Part shown: positions 45,307 to 53,592 of the stretch, in pieces
Layout: each line of letters begins with the position of its first letter
Numbering within the stretch: the stretch's first letter is position 1
Source of the DNA: Acidobacteriota bacterium
GTDB lineage: Bacteria; Acidobacteriota; Holophagae; Acanthopleuribacterales; Acanthopleuribacteraceae
Direction: 5' to 3'
Assembly: GCA_020637335.1 (NCBI GenBank)
Contig: JACJWC010000016.1
Span: forward strand, 74,231 to 138,230
DNA: 64,000 nt
Position numbers and translations under genes: made by a program
The notes under the pieces: model-generated
Database searches by the model: none
What the model saw: the letters and a program-made list of their open reading frames with translations, nothing else
Told to the model about the DNA's origin: nothing

Positions 45307-46692
45307 TCAAGTGTAATAACGCAAAACGATATAGGCCGTGGAGATAATCAAAGTTCCAATCATAACGGGTAAGCCATAAGCCGCAAATTTCATAAATGAG
45401 ATTTTGTGGCCATTGCGTTCGGCAATCCCGAGAACGATAACGTTTGCGGAAGCACCGATCGCCGTCCCGTTCCCACCCAGACAAGAGCCCAAGGCCAGGG
45501 CCCACCAGACAGGTGATAAAACGTCGTGGTGCAGGGTTTCAACGGGAAGTGCGCCCGCTGCGTGGGCCCCTTCGTGGAACACGGTGTTGGCCATGTCCTG
45601 AACCAATGGGCTCATGGTGGCCACGTAAGGGATATTGTCCACGATCGCACTGGCCACCCCAGAAAACCACAACATCACGATCGAAGTCGTAAACATGTTG
45701 TCTTCTGTTGGGTGGGTAACGTTGATCACAAACTTGGAAAGTTCACTGATTAAGCCTACTTTGACAACGCCGCCAACCAGGATGAACAGACCGATAAAAA
45801 AGAAAACGGTCGGCCATTCCACTTCTTTTAAGATGTCATGGGGGTCGAGTTTGCTGATCAGAAGCAGGGCGGCTGCGCCCATCATCGCGATGGTGGCCGG
45901 TTGCAGGTGGACCAAGTCATGCAAACAAAAGCCTAGGATGGTCAAACCGAGAACCGTACAAGACTTGATTACCAATGAGCGATCCTTGATTAACTTGGAT
46001 TCATCCATTTTCATGATGCGTTCGCGTTTGGCTTCATCGGATACCAGTTTTTTGGCAAAAAAGATGCGAACCGTGATCAGGAGCGCGATCATCATGACGA
46101 CTACGGCCGGGCCCAAATTAAAGAGGAAATCGTTGAAGCCCAGTTGGGCCTTGGATCCGATTAACAGGTTGGGCGGATCGCCAATTAAGGTCGCGGTTCC
46201 GCCAATATTTGAGGACAGCGCTTCGGCGATCAGGAACGGGGTTGGGTCCAACTCCTGTTCATCACAAATGAACAAGGTAACGGGTGCAACCAAAAGGACG
46301 GTGGTAACGTTGTCGAGAAATGCGGAGGCAACCGCAGTAAAGATGACGAAATAAATCATGATCGTCATGGGATTGCCCTTGGCCAATTTGGCCAACTTGA
46401 CGGCTGTCCATTCAAATACGCCACTTTGCGACGTGATTCCCACCAGGATCATCATGAAAATCAAGAGGAAAATGACGTTGTAATCCACGCCTAAGTGTTC
46501 GGAATAAAAGGCCTCTTGTTGACTGACGACGGAAAGCACAATCATCAGGCCGGCACCGGCAAGCGCTACCTTGGTTTTATTGATTTTTTCCGAAAGGATC
46601 ACGACATAAGCGAGCAGGAATAAAAGCGTCGCCAGCCAAAATATGCCCGGACCCGCCGTCGCCATGTGTTCCACTTCACCTGATATCAGCAT
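45307..46692 (-). CDS. ArsB/NhaD-family ion transporter
   Basis: The 461-residue protein has about 12 membrane helices and IT-superfamily motifs: a VIFLLIFMMILVGITSQSGVFEW segment, SAFLDNVTTVLLVAPVT near 125, SSNIGGTATLIGDPPN near 180, and in the second half SAIVDNIPYVATMSPL and LGSCLGGNGTAIGASANV. The paired GGTATLIGDPPN and GGNGTAIGASAN loops are the two re-entrant substrate sites of ArsB, NhaD and P-protein transporters. Arsenite efflux and Na+/H+ exchange are both possible; proximity to arsM favours the first, while the CBS partner is more like anion or Na+/H+ systems. GGAGG lies 7 bases before ATG 46692. The CBS gene is 42 bases upstream on the same strand. Confidence 0.85.
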   Translation of the reverse strand: MLISGEVEHMATAGPGIFWLATLLFLLAYVVILSEKINKTKVALAGAGLMIVLSVVSQQEAFYSEHLGVDYNVIFLLIFMMILVGITSQSGVFEWTAVKLAKLAKGNPMTIMIYFVIFTAVASAFLDNVTTVLLVAPVTLFICDEQELDPTPFLIAEALSSNIGGTATLIGDPPNLLIGSKAQLGFNDFLFNLGPAVVVMMIALLITVRIFFAKKLVSDEAKRERIMKMDESKLIKDRSLVIKSCTVLGLTILGFCLHDLVHLQPATIAMMGAAALLLISKLDPHDILKEVEWPTVFFFIGLFILVGGVVKVGLISELSKFVINVTHPTEDNMFTTSIVMLWFSGVASAIVDNIPYVATMSPLVQDMANTVFHEGAHAAGALPVETLHHDVLSPVWWALALGSCLGGNGTAIGASANVIVLGIAERNGHKISFMKFAAYGLPVMIGTLIISTAYIVLRYYT

Positions 46693-46734
46693 GCCTGCCT
46701 CCAGGCCGCAGGATTCTAAATGCCTGCGGTTGGT

Positions 46735-47181
46735 TTATTGAATTGAACTGAATACTTTGCTGAGAATACTGCGGCGTGTCACCATGCCCAGAAATTTGCC
46801 ATCTTTATCAATGACCGGTAAGGATTTGCGACGCTTTTCGACAAACATGGCCGCAGCTTTAATCAGGGAGTCGTCCGGGTCCAAAGAATCCATTTGGGTC
46901 ACCATAATGGACCAGACCTTCATGCCCTGAAACTGGGCAAATTTCTCTTCAAAATAGCCGTCATGGATCAAGTCCATCAGCTTGGCGCCCATGTCCAGGT
47001 AGGCAGGTACCATTCGGCGCAACACATCGTGTGCGCCAACAATGCCGACCAATGTTCCTTCATCATCCAAAACCGCTGCTGTTGTTTGATTGGTTCCAAG
47101 AATTTTCTCGACCAAATCGTAAACCGAGGTTTCTTTATTGATTGCTAGCGAATTACCGAGAATGGCGGAACGAACATTCAT
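46735..47181 (-). CDS. Tandem CBS-domain protein
   Basis: The 148-residue protein is a single Bateman module. CBS1 covers about 5-60 (SVYDLVEKILGTNQTTAAVLDDEGTLVGIV) and CBS2 about 92-146 (SLIKAAAMFVEKRRKSLPVIDKDGKFLGMVTRRSIL). The pair normally binds adenine nucleotides and gates a partner protein. Its operon position just before the ArsB/NhaD-type transporter suggests that it controls transport in response to energy or second-messenger state. ATG 47181 is preceded by GGGAGGTGATC. The module is stand-alone and cytoplasmic. Confidence 0.88.
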   Translation of the reverse strand: MNVRSAILGNSLAINKETSVYDLVEKILGTNQTTAAVLDDEGTLVGIVGAHDVLRRMVPAYLDMGAKLMDLIHDGYFEEKFAQFQGMKVWSIMVTQMDSLDPDDSLIKAAAMFVEKRRKSLPVIDKDGKFLGMVTRRSILSKVFSSIQ

Positions 47182-47218
47182 GATCACCTCCCGCCTGAAA
47201 AAACACTCCTCATGATAT

Positions 47219-47234
47219 CGGACTGATTAGTCCG
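47219..47234. promoter_or_regulatory. Perfect 6-bp inverted repeat in divergent region
   Basis: CGGACT, GATT and AGTCCG form a palindrome between the divergent CBS and DUF1579 genes. It could be an operator or a leader hairpin for the CBS-transporter operon; no regulator is encoded next to it. Confidence 0.35.
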
Positions 47235-47247
47235 GTGCAAGGGCTTC

Positions 47248-47276
47248 TTGTCTTCTTTCAGGTCTCACCCGATAAT
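47248..47276 (+). promoter_or_regulatory. Sigma70-like promoter of the DUF1579 gene
   Basis: TTGTCT at 47248-47253 and GATAAT at 47271-47276 are 17 bases apart, about 58 bases before the ATG at 47334. Confidence 0.45.
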
Positions 47277-47333
47277 AGACTGTTTTCCCCGCTTGATACA
47301 CCGTAAATTTCTAGTAAATTCTTTGGAGGAACT

Positions 47334-47885
47334 ATGGCTAAGTATTTGTCTTTATGTTTGTTGGCGCTTGGATTGGCTTCCGGGTTTGCCCAGTCGGAAG
47401 AAGAGCAGGCCTGGATGGCCAGTATGACCCCTGGTGCCGAGCACCAATGGCTGGCCGAAATGGCAGGTGAGTGGAAAACGGAGGCCAATAGTTGGATGGA
47501 TCCCGCCTCGGAACCCATTCACAGCGAAGGGACGGCAAAAATTGAAATGGCAATGGGTGGACGCTACCAGATCAGCCATCATTCGTCGACCATGATGGGT
47601 ATGCCCTTTTCCGGCATGGGTATATTGGCCTATGACAACGTGCTCAAAAAATTTACGACGACCTGGATCGATAATTTTGGGACCGGCATCCTCTATGGTG
47701 AAGGCAGCAAAAACGCCGATGGGGTTTTAGTCATTTTAGGCACCATGGCCAATCCCGTGGATGGAAAACCCCTCCCATACCGTTACGAAACCAAGGTTGA
47801 AAGCCCAAACAAAGTGACCTTTGCCATGTACATGGGCACAGGTGATCACGCTTTTAAAACCATGGAAATGACCTATTCCCGCTAA
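47334..47885 (+). CDS. DUF1579 secreted protein
   Basis: The 183-residue protein has a signal peptide (about 1-19, ending GFAQ) and then the DUF1579 layout: AGEWKTEANSWMDP, IEMAMGGRYQISHHSS, GMGILAYDNVLKKFTTTWIDNFGTGI and a C-terminal FAMYMGTGDHAFKTMEMTYSR. The domain is predicted to fold as a lipocalin-like barrel; its ligand and role are unknown. GGAGG precedes the ATG. It stands alone, with its stop touching that of the converging zinc-ribbon gene. Confidence 0.87.
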   Translation: MAKYLSLCLLALGLASGFAQSEEEQAWMASMTPGAEHQWLAEMAGEWKTEANSWMDPASEPIHSEGTAKIEMAMGGRYQISHHSSTMMGMPFSGMGILAYDNVLKKFTTTWIDNFGTGILYGEGSKNADGVLVILGTMANPVDGKPLPYRYETKVESPNKVTFAMYMGTGDHAFKTMEMTYSR

Positions 47886-48449
47886 TTACTCTTTCCAACT
47901 GTGCTTACAGGCCCGGCACCGGCGATTGTCGGGGTCGGGCCGAAAACGCATCAGGGCCTTTAAAGAATCCATGATCCCTACGTGCACGACCTCCACATCA
48001 TCCGATTGACATTTCGGGCAATGCAGTTTTTCAGACCATTCGCTTAAATGTAACTGCTCAAAAAAGGCCTGGCAGGATTCGAACTGCTCCGTTTTGACCT
48101 GGACCCGGATCTGTAACGATCCATCTTCCGCCGTTTCCTCGGCAATGACCGGTTCGGCCATCGCTTCAAATCCTTCTTGCTCCAGGCGATGGACCAACAT
48201 GAAAGCCTCAGATTGCTCAGAAAGCTCGATCAGGGTGCGCCACTCGCTCGGCACAATGGCCTCAGGTTCTGCCGGCTCTGGTTCCTCTTCTTCGACCCAT
48301 TCCGGCGCTTTGAGACCGCGATTAGCCATTTCCTCAAGCAGGACTTCATGGGCGAGCGGTGTCATTCCACCTTGTTCAAACCGTTGTAAGAGTTCGTCAT
48401 CGGTACTGGCCTTCAATCCGGCCAAAATGGTTTCGCGCGAGACTGCCAT
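47886..48449 (-). CDS. DUF2007-like protein with C-terminal zinc ribbon
   Basis: The start is set at ATG 48449 because GGAGGG lies just upstream, giving 187 residues; the frame is open to 48536 without a ribosome site. A helical N-terminus (ILAGLKASTDDELLQRFEQGG) is followed by a Glu/Pro-rich linker. A DUF2007-type ferredoxin-like domain at about 72-135 follows (RTLIELSEQSEAFMLVHRLEQEGFEAM). The end is a zinc ribbon with CPKCQ and CRACKHSW. Such proteins are cytoplasmic and often called signal-transducing without proof. It is divergent from the ferrous iron operon. Confidence 0.65.
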   Translation of the reverse strand: MAVSRETILAGLKASTDDELLQRFEQGGMTPLAHEVLLEEMANRGLKAPEWVEEEEPEPAEPEAIVPSEWRTLIELSEQSEAFMLVHRLEQEGFEAMAEPVIAEETAEDGSLQIRVQVKTEQFESCQAFFEQLHLSEWSEKLHCPKCQSDDVEVVHVGIMDSLKALMRFRPDPDNRRCRACKHSWKE

Positions 48450-48515
48450 ACACCCTCCGGCCCACACCATAGCAAAGCGGGGCAAAAAAACCCAGCCGGT
48501 ATTGGTGAAAAAGTT

Positions 48516-48565
48516 GAGATTCATTATCAATTGCAATTACATTGTGCTTTTTTTTCTGCTATCAT
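48516..48565 (+). promoter_or_regulatory. Feo operon promoter with candidate Fur box
   Basis: TTACAT (48537-48542) and TATCAT (48560-48565) are spaced by 17 bases, a good sigma70 promoter about 43 bases before the first Feo gene. The AT-rich GATTCATTATCAATTGCAAT stretch at 48518-48537, with the palindrome AATTGCAATT, resembles a degenerate Fur box and abuts the -35. This predicts repression by iron-loaded Fur. Confidence 0.5.
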
Positions 48566-48607
48566 TCGCTCGTGGAATGAACCCATCGCGGTTCTTGTGA
48601 GGTCGCT

Positions 48608-48757
48608 ATGCTTGAATCCACTACCGTTGCGATCCTGATTCTGGCCAGCCTTGCTTTTCTTGGTCGGCGTTTTTATCGCCAATTTTGGGGCAAACGCTCC
48701 GGTTGTTCCGGGTGCAGTGATGCCTGTAATTCTTCTCCTTCTGGGTGGACTGTATGA
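48608..48757 (+). CDS. FeoB-associated Cys-rich membrane peptide
   Basis: The 49-residue product has one N-terminal membrane helix (about 5-19), a basic stretch RRFYRQFWGKR and a Cys cluster CSGCSDAC. This matches the small FeoB-associated Cys-rich membrane proteins found in many Feo operons, which are thought to help FeoB function in a FeoC-like position. Here it is the first gene, overlapping feoA by 4 bases (ATGA). A GAGG element lies upstream of the ATG. The gene is too short for most ORF callers. Confidence 0.8.
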   Translation: MLESTTVAILILASLAFLGRRFYRQFWGKRSGCSGCSDACNSSPSGWTV

Positions 48758-49005
48758 CGCTTGATCGCTTGTTACCGGGTCAAACCGCTATCATTACCCA
48801 ACTGGACCGGACTGATCAGCAGGCCATCCGCCTTTGTGAAATGGGTTTTATTGCTGGCCAGACCGTGACGATGATCCGCAAAGCGCCGCTTGGCGAACCG
48901 TTTAAGATTCGCATCATGAATTACGATTTATGCATCCGTAAGCAGGAAGCCCTTGCTGTTCACGTTGAACCTCTTCAAACCCCCGTGGGGGCAAAGACGG
49001 CGTGA
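48754..49005 (+). CDS. feoA: Ferrous iron transport protein A
   Basis: The 83-residue protein is an SH3-like FeoA: TLDRLLPGQTAIITQL, then RLCEMGFIAGQTVTMIRKAPLGEPFKIRI and YDLCIRKQEALAVHVE. It binds and modulates FeoB at the membrane. ATG 48754 overlaps the stop of the Cys-rich peptide; its own TGA overlaps the GTG of feoB. The three genes are thus fully coupled. Confidence 0.93.
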   Translation: MTLDRLLPGQTAIITQLDRTDQQAIRLCEMGFIAGQTVTMIRKAPLGEPFKIRIMNYDLCIRKQEALAVHVEPLQTPVGAKTA

Positions 49006-51155
49006 ACGTTCTAACCGCCAAAGAAAAATTGCCTGCCAAGTCCCTATCCGATCGACCCCTCGTCGTCCTGGCCGGCAATCCCAATACGGGCAAAACAACC
49101 GTGTTTAACGCCTTGTGTGGCACACGTCAGAAGGTCGGAAACTTCCCCGGCGTCACGGTTGAGAAAAAGAGTGGGTCGCTCGAGTTGAGCAAGGGATCGG
49201 TCGAATTGGTCGACCTGCCCGGACTTTATTCGCTCAATCCACTGTCGCCGGATGAGCAGGTCGCAACCGAAGGCATTATGGGCCGCGTTTTAGGCATGCG
49301 CGAACCCAATCTGACCCTTTTTGTATTGGATGCCACCAATATTAAGCGCAACCTGTATTTGCTGAGTCAGGTCTGTGACGTTAACCGACCCACCTTGGTT
49401 GTGTTGACCATGACCGATCTCCTGGAAAAGGAAGGCATTGTCCTGCACCGCGACCAATTGGAAGCAGCCATTGGATTACCTGTGGTTGCCTTAGATGGTC
49501 GCAATACCGCTGAAGTAAAGAAACTGAAGGTTGCTATCGAAGCTGCTTTGGAAAATCCGCCGCGGCCTCGCGTTCAGGTCCAATTGCCCAACCCGGTTGA
49601 GCAGGCCCTGGAAAAAGTGCACGCTTTTAATCCCGCCTTAACCCGCCTGGAAGCCCTACAACTTCTGCTGGGCGAACAAACCTTGGAAGCTTACCCGATT
49701 GCAATGGTTGAAGCGGAATCCCAACGTCGGCAATTGGAATCGGAATTGCCGTTTAAATCGCTAGATCTAGCCCAGATCCGTTATGACTGGGCCCAAACAG
49801 TGGCGCTCCAAAGCGAAGAGCGCATTCTCAAAGGCAAGACCCTCAGTCAGAAAATTGATCGCTTACTCCTGCACCGTTTCTGGGGCTTGATCTTTTTTGT
49901 GGCGATTATGTTTGTTGTGTTTCAGTCCATCTACACCTGGGCCGTGCCCTTTATGGACTGGATCGATGCCGGTTTTAGCTGGCTTTCCGATCGTGCCAGC
50001 CTTGCCCTGGCCGATACACCACTTCTGCAATCGGTTGTGGTGGATGGCATGATTGCCGGTGTCGGTTCAGTCATTATTTTTCTACCGCAAATCATCATTC
50101 TTTTTTTATTTGTGGCTTTTTTGGAAGATAGCGGGTACCTGGCGCGTGCCGCTTTTCTGATGGATAAGTTGTTGGGCTGGACAGGTCTGAATGGACGGGC
50201 TTTTATTCCCATGCTGAGCAGTTTCGCCTGTGCCGTGCCGGGCATCATGGCCGCCCGCGTTATGCCCGATCCCAAGGCGCGGATGGCCACCATTTTAGTT
50301 TCGCCACTGATGAGTTGCAGCGCACGCTTGCCGATCTATATTCTGATCATTTCCGCCTTTATCGAGCCGCATTACGGCCCGATTTGGGCTGCAGTTGCCT
50401 TGTTTGGTATGCATGCATTGGGCCTCTTTCTCGCCTTGCCGATTGCCTTTCTGCTCAACCGAAAAGTCCTCAAAACACCGGAAATGCCCTTCATTCTGGA
50501 GATGCCGCCCTACCGTATGCCCAAAGCGTTTAACGTCTTTTTCCGCGCTTTTGAGGCCGGTAAGAAATTCACCTTGCGCGCTGGAACCGTCATTTTTGCC
50601 TTCTCTATCCTGATCTGGGCCCTGAGTTATTTCCCTCGCCCTGCATCTGTGGCCGAAAGCGTACGTCAGCAGGCAGCGGCGCAAGCCACACCCATTGAAG
50701 AAGCCGATCTTGAGCAAATGGTTGCTGGCGCCTACCTGGAACAGAGTTATCTCGGCCGCATGGGCAAAACGATCCAACCGGTTTTTGCACCGCTCGGCTT
50801 CGATTGGAAAATCACAGTAGGCATCCTGGGCGCTTTTCCCGCACGGGAAGTGATTCTCTCCACCTTGGGTATCATCTACCAGATCGGTGAAACCGACGAA
50901 ACCGATCAAAACCTCAAAACCCGAATGGCACAAGAGACGTGGCCGGATGGTCGCCCCGTATTTACCCCGTTGGTTGCCGTGGTTCTCATGATTTTTTTCG
51001 CCTTGTGCAGTCAGTGTATGAGCACACTCATCACCGTTCAAAAGGAACTGAACAGTTGGAAATGGGCAGGCTTCCTGTTCAGTTATATGACCGCGTTGGC
51101 CTATGTGGTCTCGCTGTTCGTTTACCAGGGCGGCCGGTTATTGGGCTGGGGTTAA
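49002..51155 (+). CDS. feoB: Ferrous iron transporter B
   Basis: The 717-residue protein has an N-terminal G domain: G1 GNPNTGKT at 25-32, the switch region GNFPGVTVEKKSG, G3 DLPGLYSL and G4 TMTDL in place of the usual NxxD. A helical GDI region follows, and then a Gate-type polytopic part (QSIYTWAVPFMDWID, FLEDSGYLARAAF, SFACAVPGIMAARV, SPLMSCSARLPIY and FPAREVILSTLG). It imports Fe2+ across the inner membrane. The GTG start overlaps feoA. The length is close to that of compact FeoB proteins; no C-terminal FeoC-like domain is present. Confidence 0.96.
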   Translation: MNVLTAKEKLPAKSLSDRPLVVLAGNPNTGKTTVFNALCGTRQKVGNFPGVTVEKKSGSLELSKGSVELVDLPGLYSLNPLSPDEQVATEGIMGRVLGMREPNLTLFVLDATNIKRNLYLLSQVCDVNRPTLVVLTMTDLLEKEGIVLHRDQLEAAIGLPVVALDGRNTAEVKKLKVAIEAALENPPRPRVQVQLPNPVEQALEKVHAFNPALTRLEALQLLLGEQTLEAYPIAMVEAESQRRQLESELPFKSLDLAQIRYDWAQTVALQSEERILKGKTLSQKIDRLLLHRFWGLIFFVAIMFVVFQSIYTWAVPFMDWIDAGFSWLSDRASLALADTPLLQSVVVDGMIAGVGSVIIFLPQIIILFLFVAFLEDSGYLARAAFLMDKLLGWTGLNGRAFIPMLSSFACAVPGIMAARVMPDPKARMATILVSPLMSCSARLPIYILIISAFIEPHYGPIWAAVALFGMHALGLFLALPIAFLLNRKVLKTPEMPFILEMPPYRMPKAFNVFFRAFEAGKKFTLRAGTVIFAFSILIWALSYFPRPASVAESVRQQAAAQATPIEEADLEQMVAGAYLEQSYLGRMGKTIQPVFAPLGFDWKITVGILGAFPAREVILSTLGIIYQIGETDETDQNLKTRMAQETWPDGRPVFTPLVAVVLMIFFALCSQCMSTLITVQKELNSWKWAGFLFSYMTALAYVVSLFVYQGGRLLGWG

Positions 51156-51229
51156 TTCGGCGGCTTTTTTTCGCTGATTCTGAAACCTGGACTTCATGGT
51201 GGCGTAAGATTTTGGCCAAAGGAGTACCT

Positions 51230-51718
51230 ATGCATTACCACCTGGCTCAGATGAATATCGCCTCGGCTTTAGCGCCCTTGGATGATCCCAAAATGGCCGG
51301 ATTTATGGCCCAACTCGATTACATCAATGCCCTCGCAGATCAAGCACCCGGTTTTGTTTGGCGCCTGCAGTCAGAATCCGGCAATGCCACCGATGTTGCG
51401 GCCTATGACGATCCGTCCGTGGTGGTCAACATGTCTGTTTGGGAATCAATTGAAGCCTTACACAGCTACACTTACCAATCGGATCACATGTCCGTTTTGC
51501 GCGATCGCAAACAGTGGTTTGCCAAACACAGCGGTTTTTATTCGGTTTTGTGGTGGGTACCAGTGGGTCATTTACCCACCGTTGAAGAAGGAAAACAGCG
51601 CCTGGCCAAATTACAGACCGAAGGGCCTTCCGTCGATGCCTTCACCTTTGCGCGTCCATTTCCGGCACCGCAGACGTCCGTACTACCGCCGAGCTTGAGC
51701 GGGTGTGGTTCGTTTTAA
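51230..51718 (+). CDS. DUF3291 protein
   Basis: The 162-residue protein matches DUF3291 from end to end: LAQMNIASALAPLDDPKMAGF, INALADQAPGFVWRLQSESG, NMSVWESIEALHSYTYQSDH, a FYSVLWWVPVGHLPTVEEGK block and GPSVDAFTFARPF. The fold is a dimeric alpha/beta barrel like antibiotic monooxygenases, but the function is unknown. The start at 51230 has an AAGGAG site; an in-frame extension to 50939 lies inside feoB and is rejected. It is 74 bases downstream of feoB and may be read through from it. Confidence 0.9.
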   Translation: MHYHLAQMNIASALAPLDDPKMAGFMAQLDYINALADQAPGFVWRLQSESGNATDVAAYDDPSVVVNMSVWESIEALHSYTYQSDHMSVLRDRKQWFAKHSGFYSVLWWVPVGHLPTVEEGKQRLAKLQTEGPSVDAFTFARPFPAPQTSVLPPSLSGCGSF

Positions 51719-51848
51719 ATCCAGTCCAACTCATTCCATCTGGGTCTACTCAATCCACTAAAACCCCGCCAAACCGCCCCCATGACCCAAAATTAATAGC
51801 CGTTAAGAGATCAAAAATGATTTTTAAAGGTGAAATTTAACCATAAAT

Positions 51849-51889
51849 AATCAAATCTGATTGAAAATGTCTTGAGGATGACTTACATT
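51849..51889 (+). promoter_or_regulatory. hipBA promoter with operator overlapping the -35
   Basis: TTGAAA (51861-51866) and TACATT (51884-51889) are 17 bases apart. An inverted repeat AATCA-AATC-TGATT (51849-51862) overlaps the -35 box, a likely HipB operator. The whole gap is unusually AT-rich compared with its neighbours. The transcript would have a leader of about ten bases. Confidence 0.5.
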
Positions 51890-51905
51890 TGGACCGAGGT
51901 GGTCC

Positions 51906-52253
51906 ATGCCGCTGGATGAACTACGCGATCCCGCATTACTTAAGGAACTCGGTGCGCGGCTTGCCCAGATCCGCATCCAAACCCGATTGACTCAAGCCGA
52001 ACTGGCTGAGCGGGCCGGGATTTCCCTGCCGACCTTGACTCGATTTGAAAATGGGGCCTCGATTCAGCTCAGCAATTTCCTGCGCATTCTGCGCGCGTTG
52101 GACTTGCTCGGCAGTTTGGAGCTGGTTTTTCCCCAATCGGAACTGAGCCCAATCCAGCTCTTGGAACAGCAGCAACAGGAAAAGCCCAAACGGGTGCGTA
52201 AAGCCACTCAGAAAAAAAGCCCGGCGGGCTGGACCTGGGATGATCCGACATGA
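51906..52253 (+). CDS. hipB: HipB-type Xre-family antitoxin
   Basis: The 115-residue protein has a Cro/CI helix-turn-helix at about 17-72 (LAQIRIQTRLTQAELAERAG, then SLPTLTRFENGASIQLSNFL) and a basic tail (PKRVRKATQKK). It would bind the operator in front of the operon and neutralise the downstream kinase toxin. It overlaps hipA by 4 bases (ATGA), the usual arrangement. The C-terminal tail ending in WTWDDPT may be the part that contacts HipA. Confidence 0.9.
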   Translation: MPLDELRDPALLKELGARLAQIRIQTRLTQAELAERAGISLPTLTRFENGASIQLSNFLRILRALDLLGSLELVFPQSELSPIQLLEQQQQEKPKRVRKATQKKSPAGWTWDDPT

Positions 52254-53557
52254 CTTTGGTGGCTGAAGTCATTTTGTGGGGTCGGCGGATCGGGGCGGTG
52301 GCCCTACCTGAAAATCAGCGCTTCGCTAGCTTTGAATACGATCCAGAATTTGTTGGGTCCGGAATCCAAGTGTCGCCGCTACAAATGCCTTTAAGGCGCG
52401 GCACCTTCCGTTTTCCAGAACTTGCCTATGCCTCTTTTCACGGCTTGCCAGGATTGTTGGCCGACTCATTGCCTGATAAGTTCGGTAATGCCCTCATTGA
52501 CGCGTGGTTGGCCACTCAGGGTCGCTCACCAGATTCATTTAACGCGATCGAGCGATTGTGTTACAGCGGAAAACGCGGCATGGGTGCGCTGGAATTTGAA
52601 CCGGCCATCGGCCCGCGCACTCGCGAGTCGGAACGCCTCGAAATCGCTCATTTGGTGCAGTTAGCCTCAGAGATACTGCAAGAACGCCATAACTTGAAGG
52701 CTTCTTTTGCGGATGCGGAGCGTGCGGATTCGTTGCGGGAAATCCTGCAGGTCGGCACCTCTGCAGGCGGTGCACGTGCCAAAGCCGTGATTGCCTGGAA
52801 TCCGCAAACCAACGAGGTGCGTTCGGGTCAATTACCTCGGGCAGAAGGTTTTCAAGACTGGATGTTGAAATTTGATGGTGTGCGGGGTAATCGCGACCGC
52901 GAATTGGACGATCCGATTGGTTATGGTCAGGTCGAATATGCTTATGCCTTGATGGCTCAAGCTGCTGGAATCCAAATGATGCCTTGCCGCTTGCTGGAAG
53001 AAAATGGCCGGCACCACTTTATGACGCAACGCTTCGACCGCACACCGACCGGTGGGAAACTCCACATGCAATCTTTGGCGGCGCTGGCCCATTACGATTT
53101 TAATCAAGCGCTGGCCCACAGCTATGAGCAGGCTTTTGATGCCGTGATCCGTTTAGATTTACCCATGTCCAATCGCGAGGAACTGTTTCGGCGCATGTTG
53201 TTTAATGTGGTGGCGCGTAACCAGGATGATCATGTGAAAAATATTGCCTTTTTGATGGACCAAAGCGGGGTGTGGTCACTAGCCCCAGCCTTTGATATGA
53301 CCTATGCCTACAATCCGGATGGGCTGTGGACGGGCCAGCATCAAATGAGCATCAACGGCAAACGCGATGGATTTACCTTGCAGGACATAAAGGCATGTGC
53401 CCAATTTGCAGGCCTGAAACGCGGTCGGGACCAATGGCTATTGGAGCAGGTGCTTGAGGCATGTCGAAATTGGAAACAATTCGCAGCAGAGGCCGGGGTT
53501 CAAGCCGCCTGGGTCAATTCAATTAACCAAAATTTTCGGCTAGATTTTCGTCCCTAG
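52250..53557 (+). CDS. hipA: HipA-type serine/threonine kinase toxin
   Basis: The 435-residue protein has the N-terminal HipA subdomain and a kinase domain with the Gly-rich loop VGTSAGGARAKAVIAW (168-183), WMLKFD (204-209), the catalytic loop RNQDDHVKN (323-331, D326 and D327) and an AFDMTY metal-binding segment (347-352). All key residues appear intact. HipA kinases arrest growth by phosphorylating glutamyl-tRNA synthetase or other targets, causing dormancy. The pair with HipB makes a complete type II module. It converges on a small secreted protein gene 35 bases away. Confidence 0.93.
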   Translation: MTLVAEVILWGRRIGAVALPENQRFASFEYDPEFVGSGIQVSPLQMPLRRGTFRFPELAYASFHGLPGLLADSLPDKFGNALIDAWLATQGRSPDSFNAIERLCYSGKRGMGALEFEPAIGPRTRESERLEIAHLVQLASEILQERHNLKASFADAERADSLREILQVGTSAGGARAKAVIAWNPQTNEVRSGQLPRAEGFQDWMLKFDGVRGNRDRELDDPIGYGQVEYAYALMAQAAGIQMMPCRLLEENGRHHFMTQRFDRTPTGGKLHMQSLAALAHYDFNQALAHSYEQAFDAVIRLDLPMSNREELFRRMLFNVVARNQDDHVKNIAFLMDQSGVWSLAPAFDMTYAYNPDGLWTGQHQMSINGKRDGFTLQDIKACAQFAGLKRGRDQWLLEQVLEACRNWKQFAAEAGVQAAWVNSINQNFRLDFRP

Positions 53558-53592
53558 TAGCCGACTCCGTTCGATTCTGCTGGCTCAGGGAT

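Noticed and set aside
45635..46354. 239-codon plus-strand reading frame
   Set aside because: It is antisense to the ArsB/NhaD-type transporter, which has clear conserved motifs in the other strand.
51160..51180. T7 run after feoB as a terminator
   Set aside because: No convincing stem precedes the T run, so I did not annotate it.
50939..51229. N-terminal extension of the DUF3291 protein
   Set aside because: It lies inside feoB in another frame; the DUF3291 domain begins at the ATG at 51230, which has a ribosome site.
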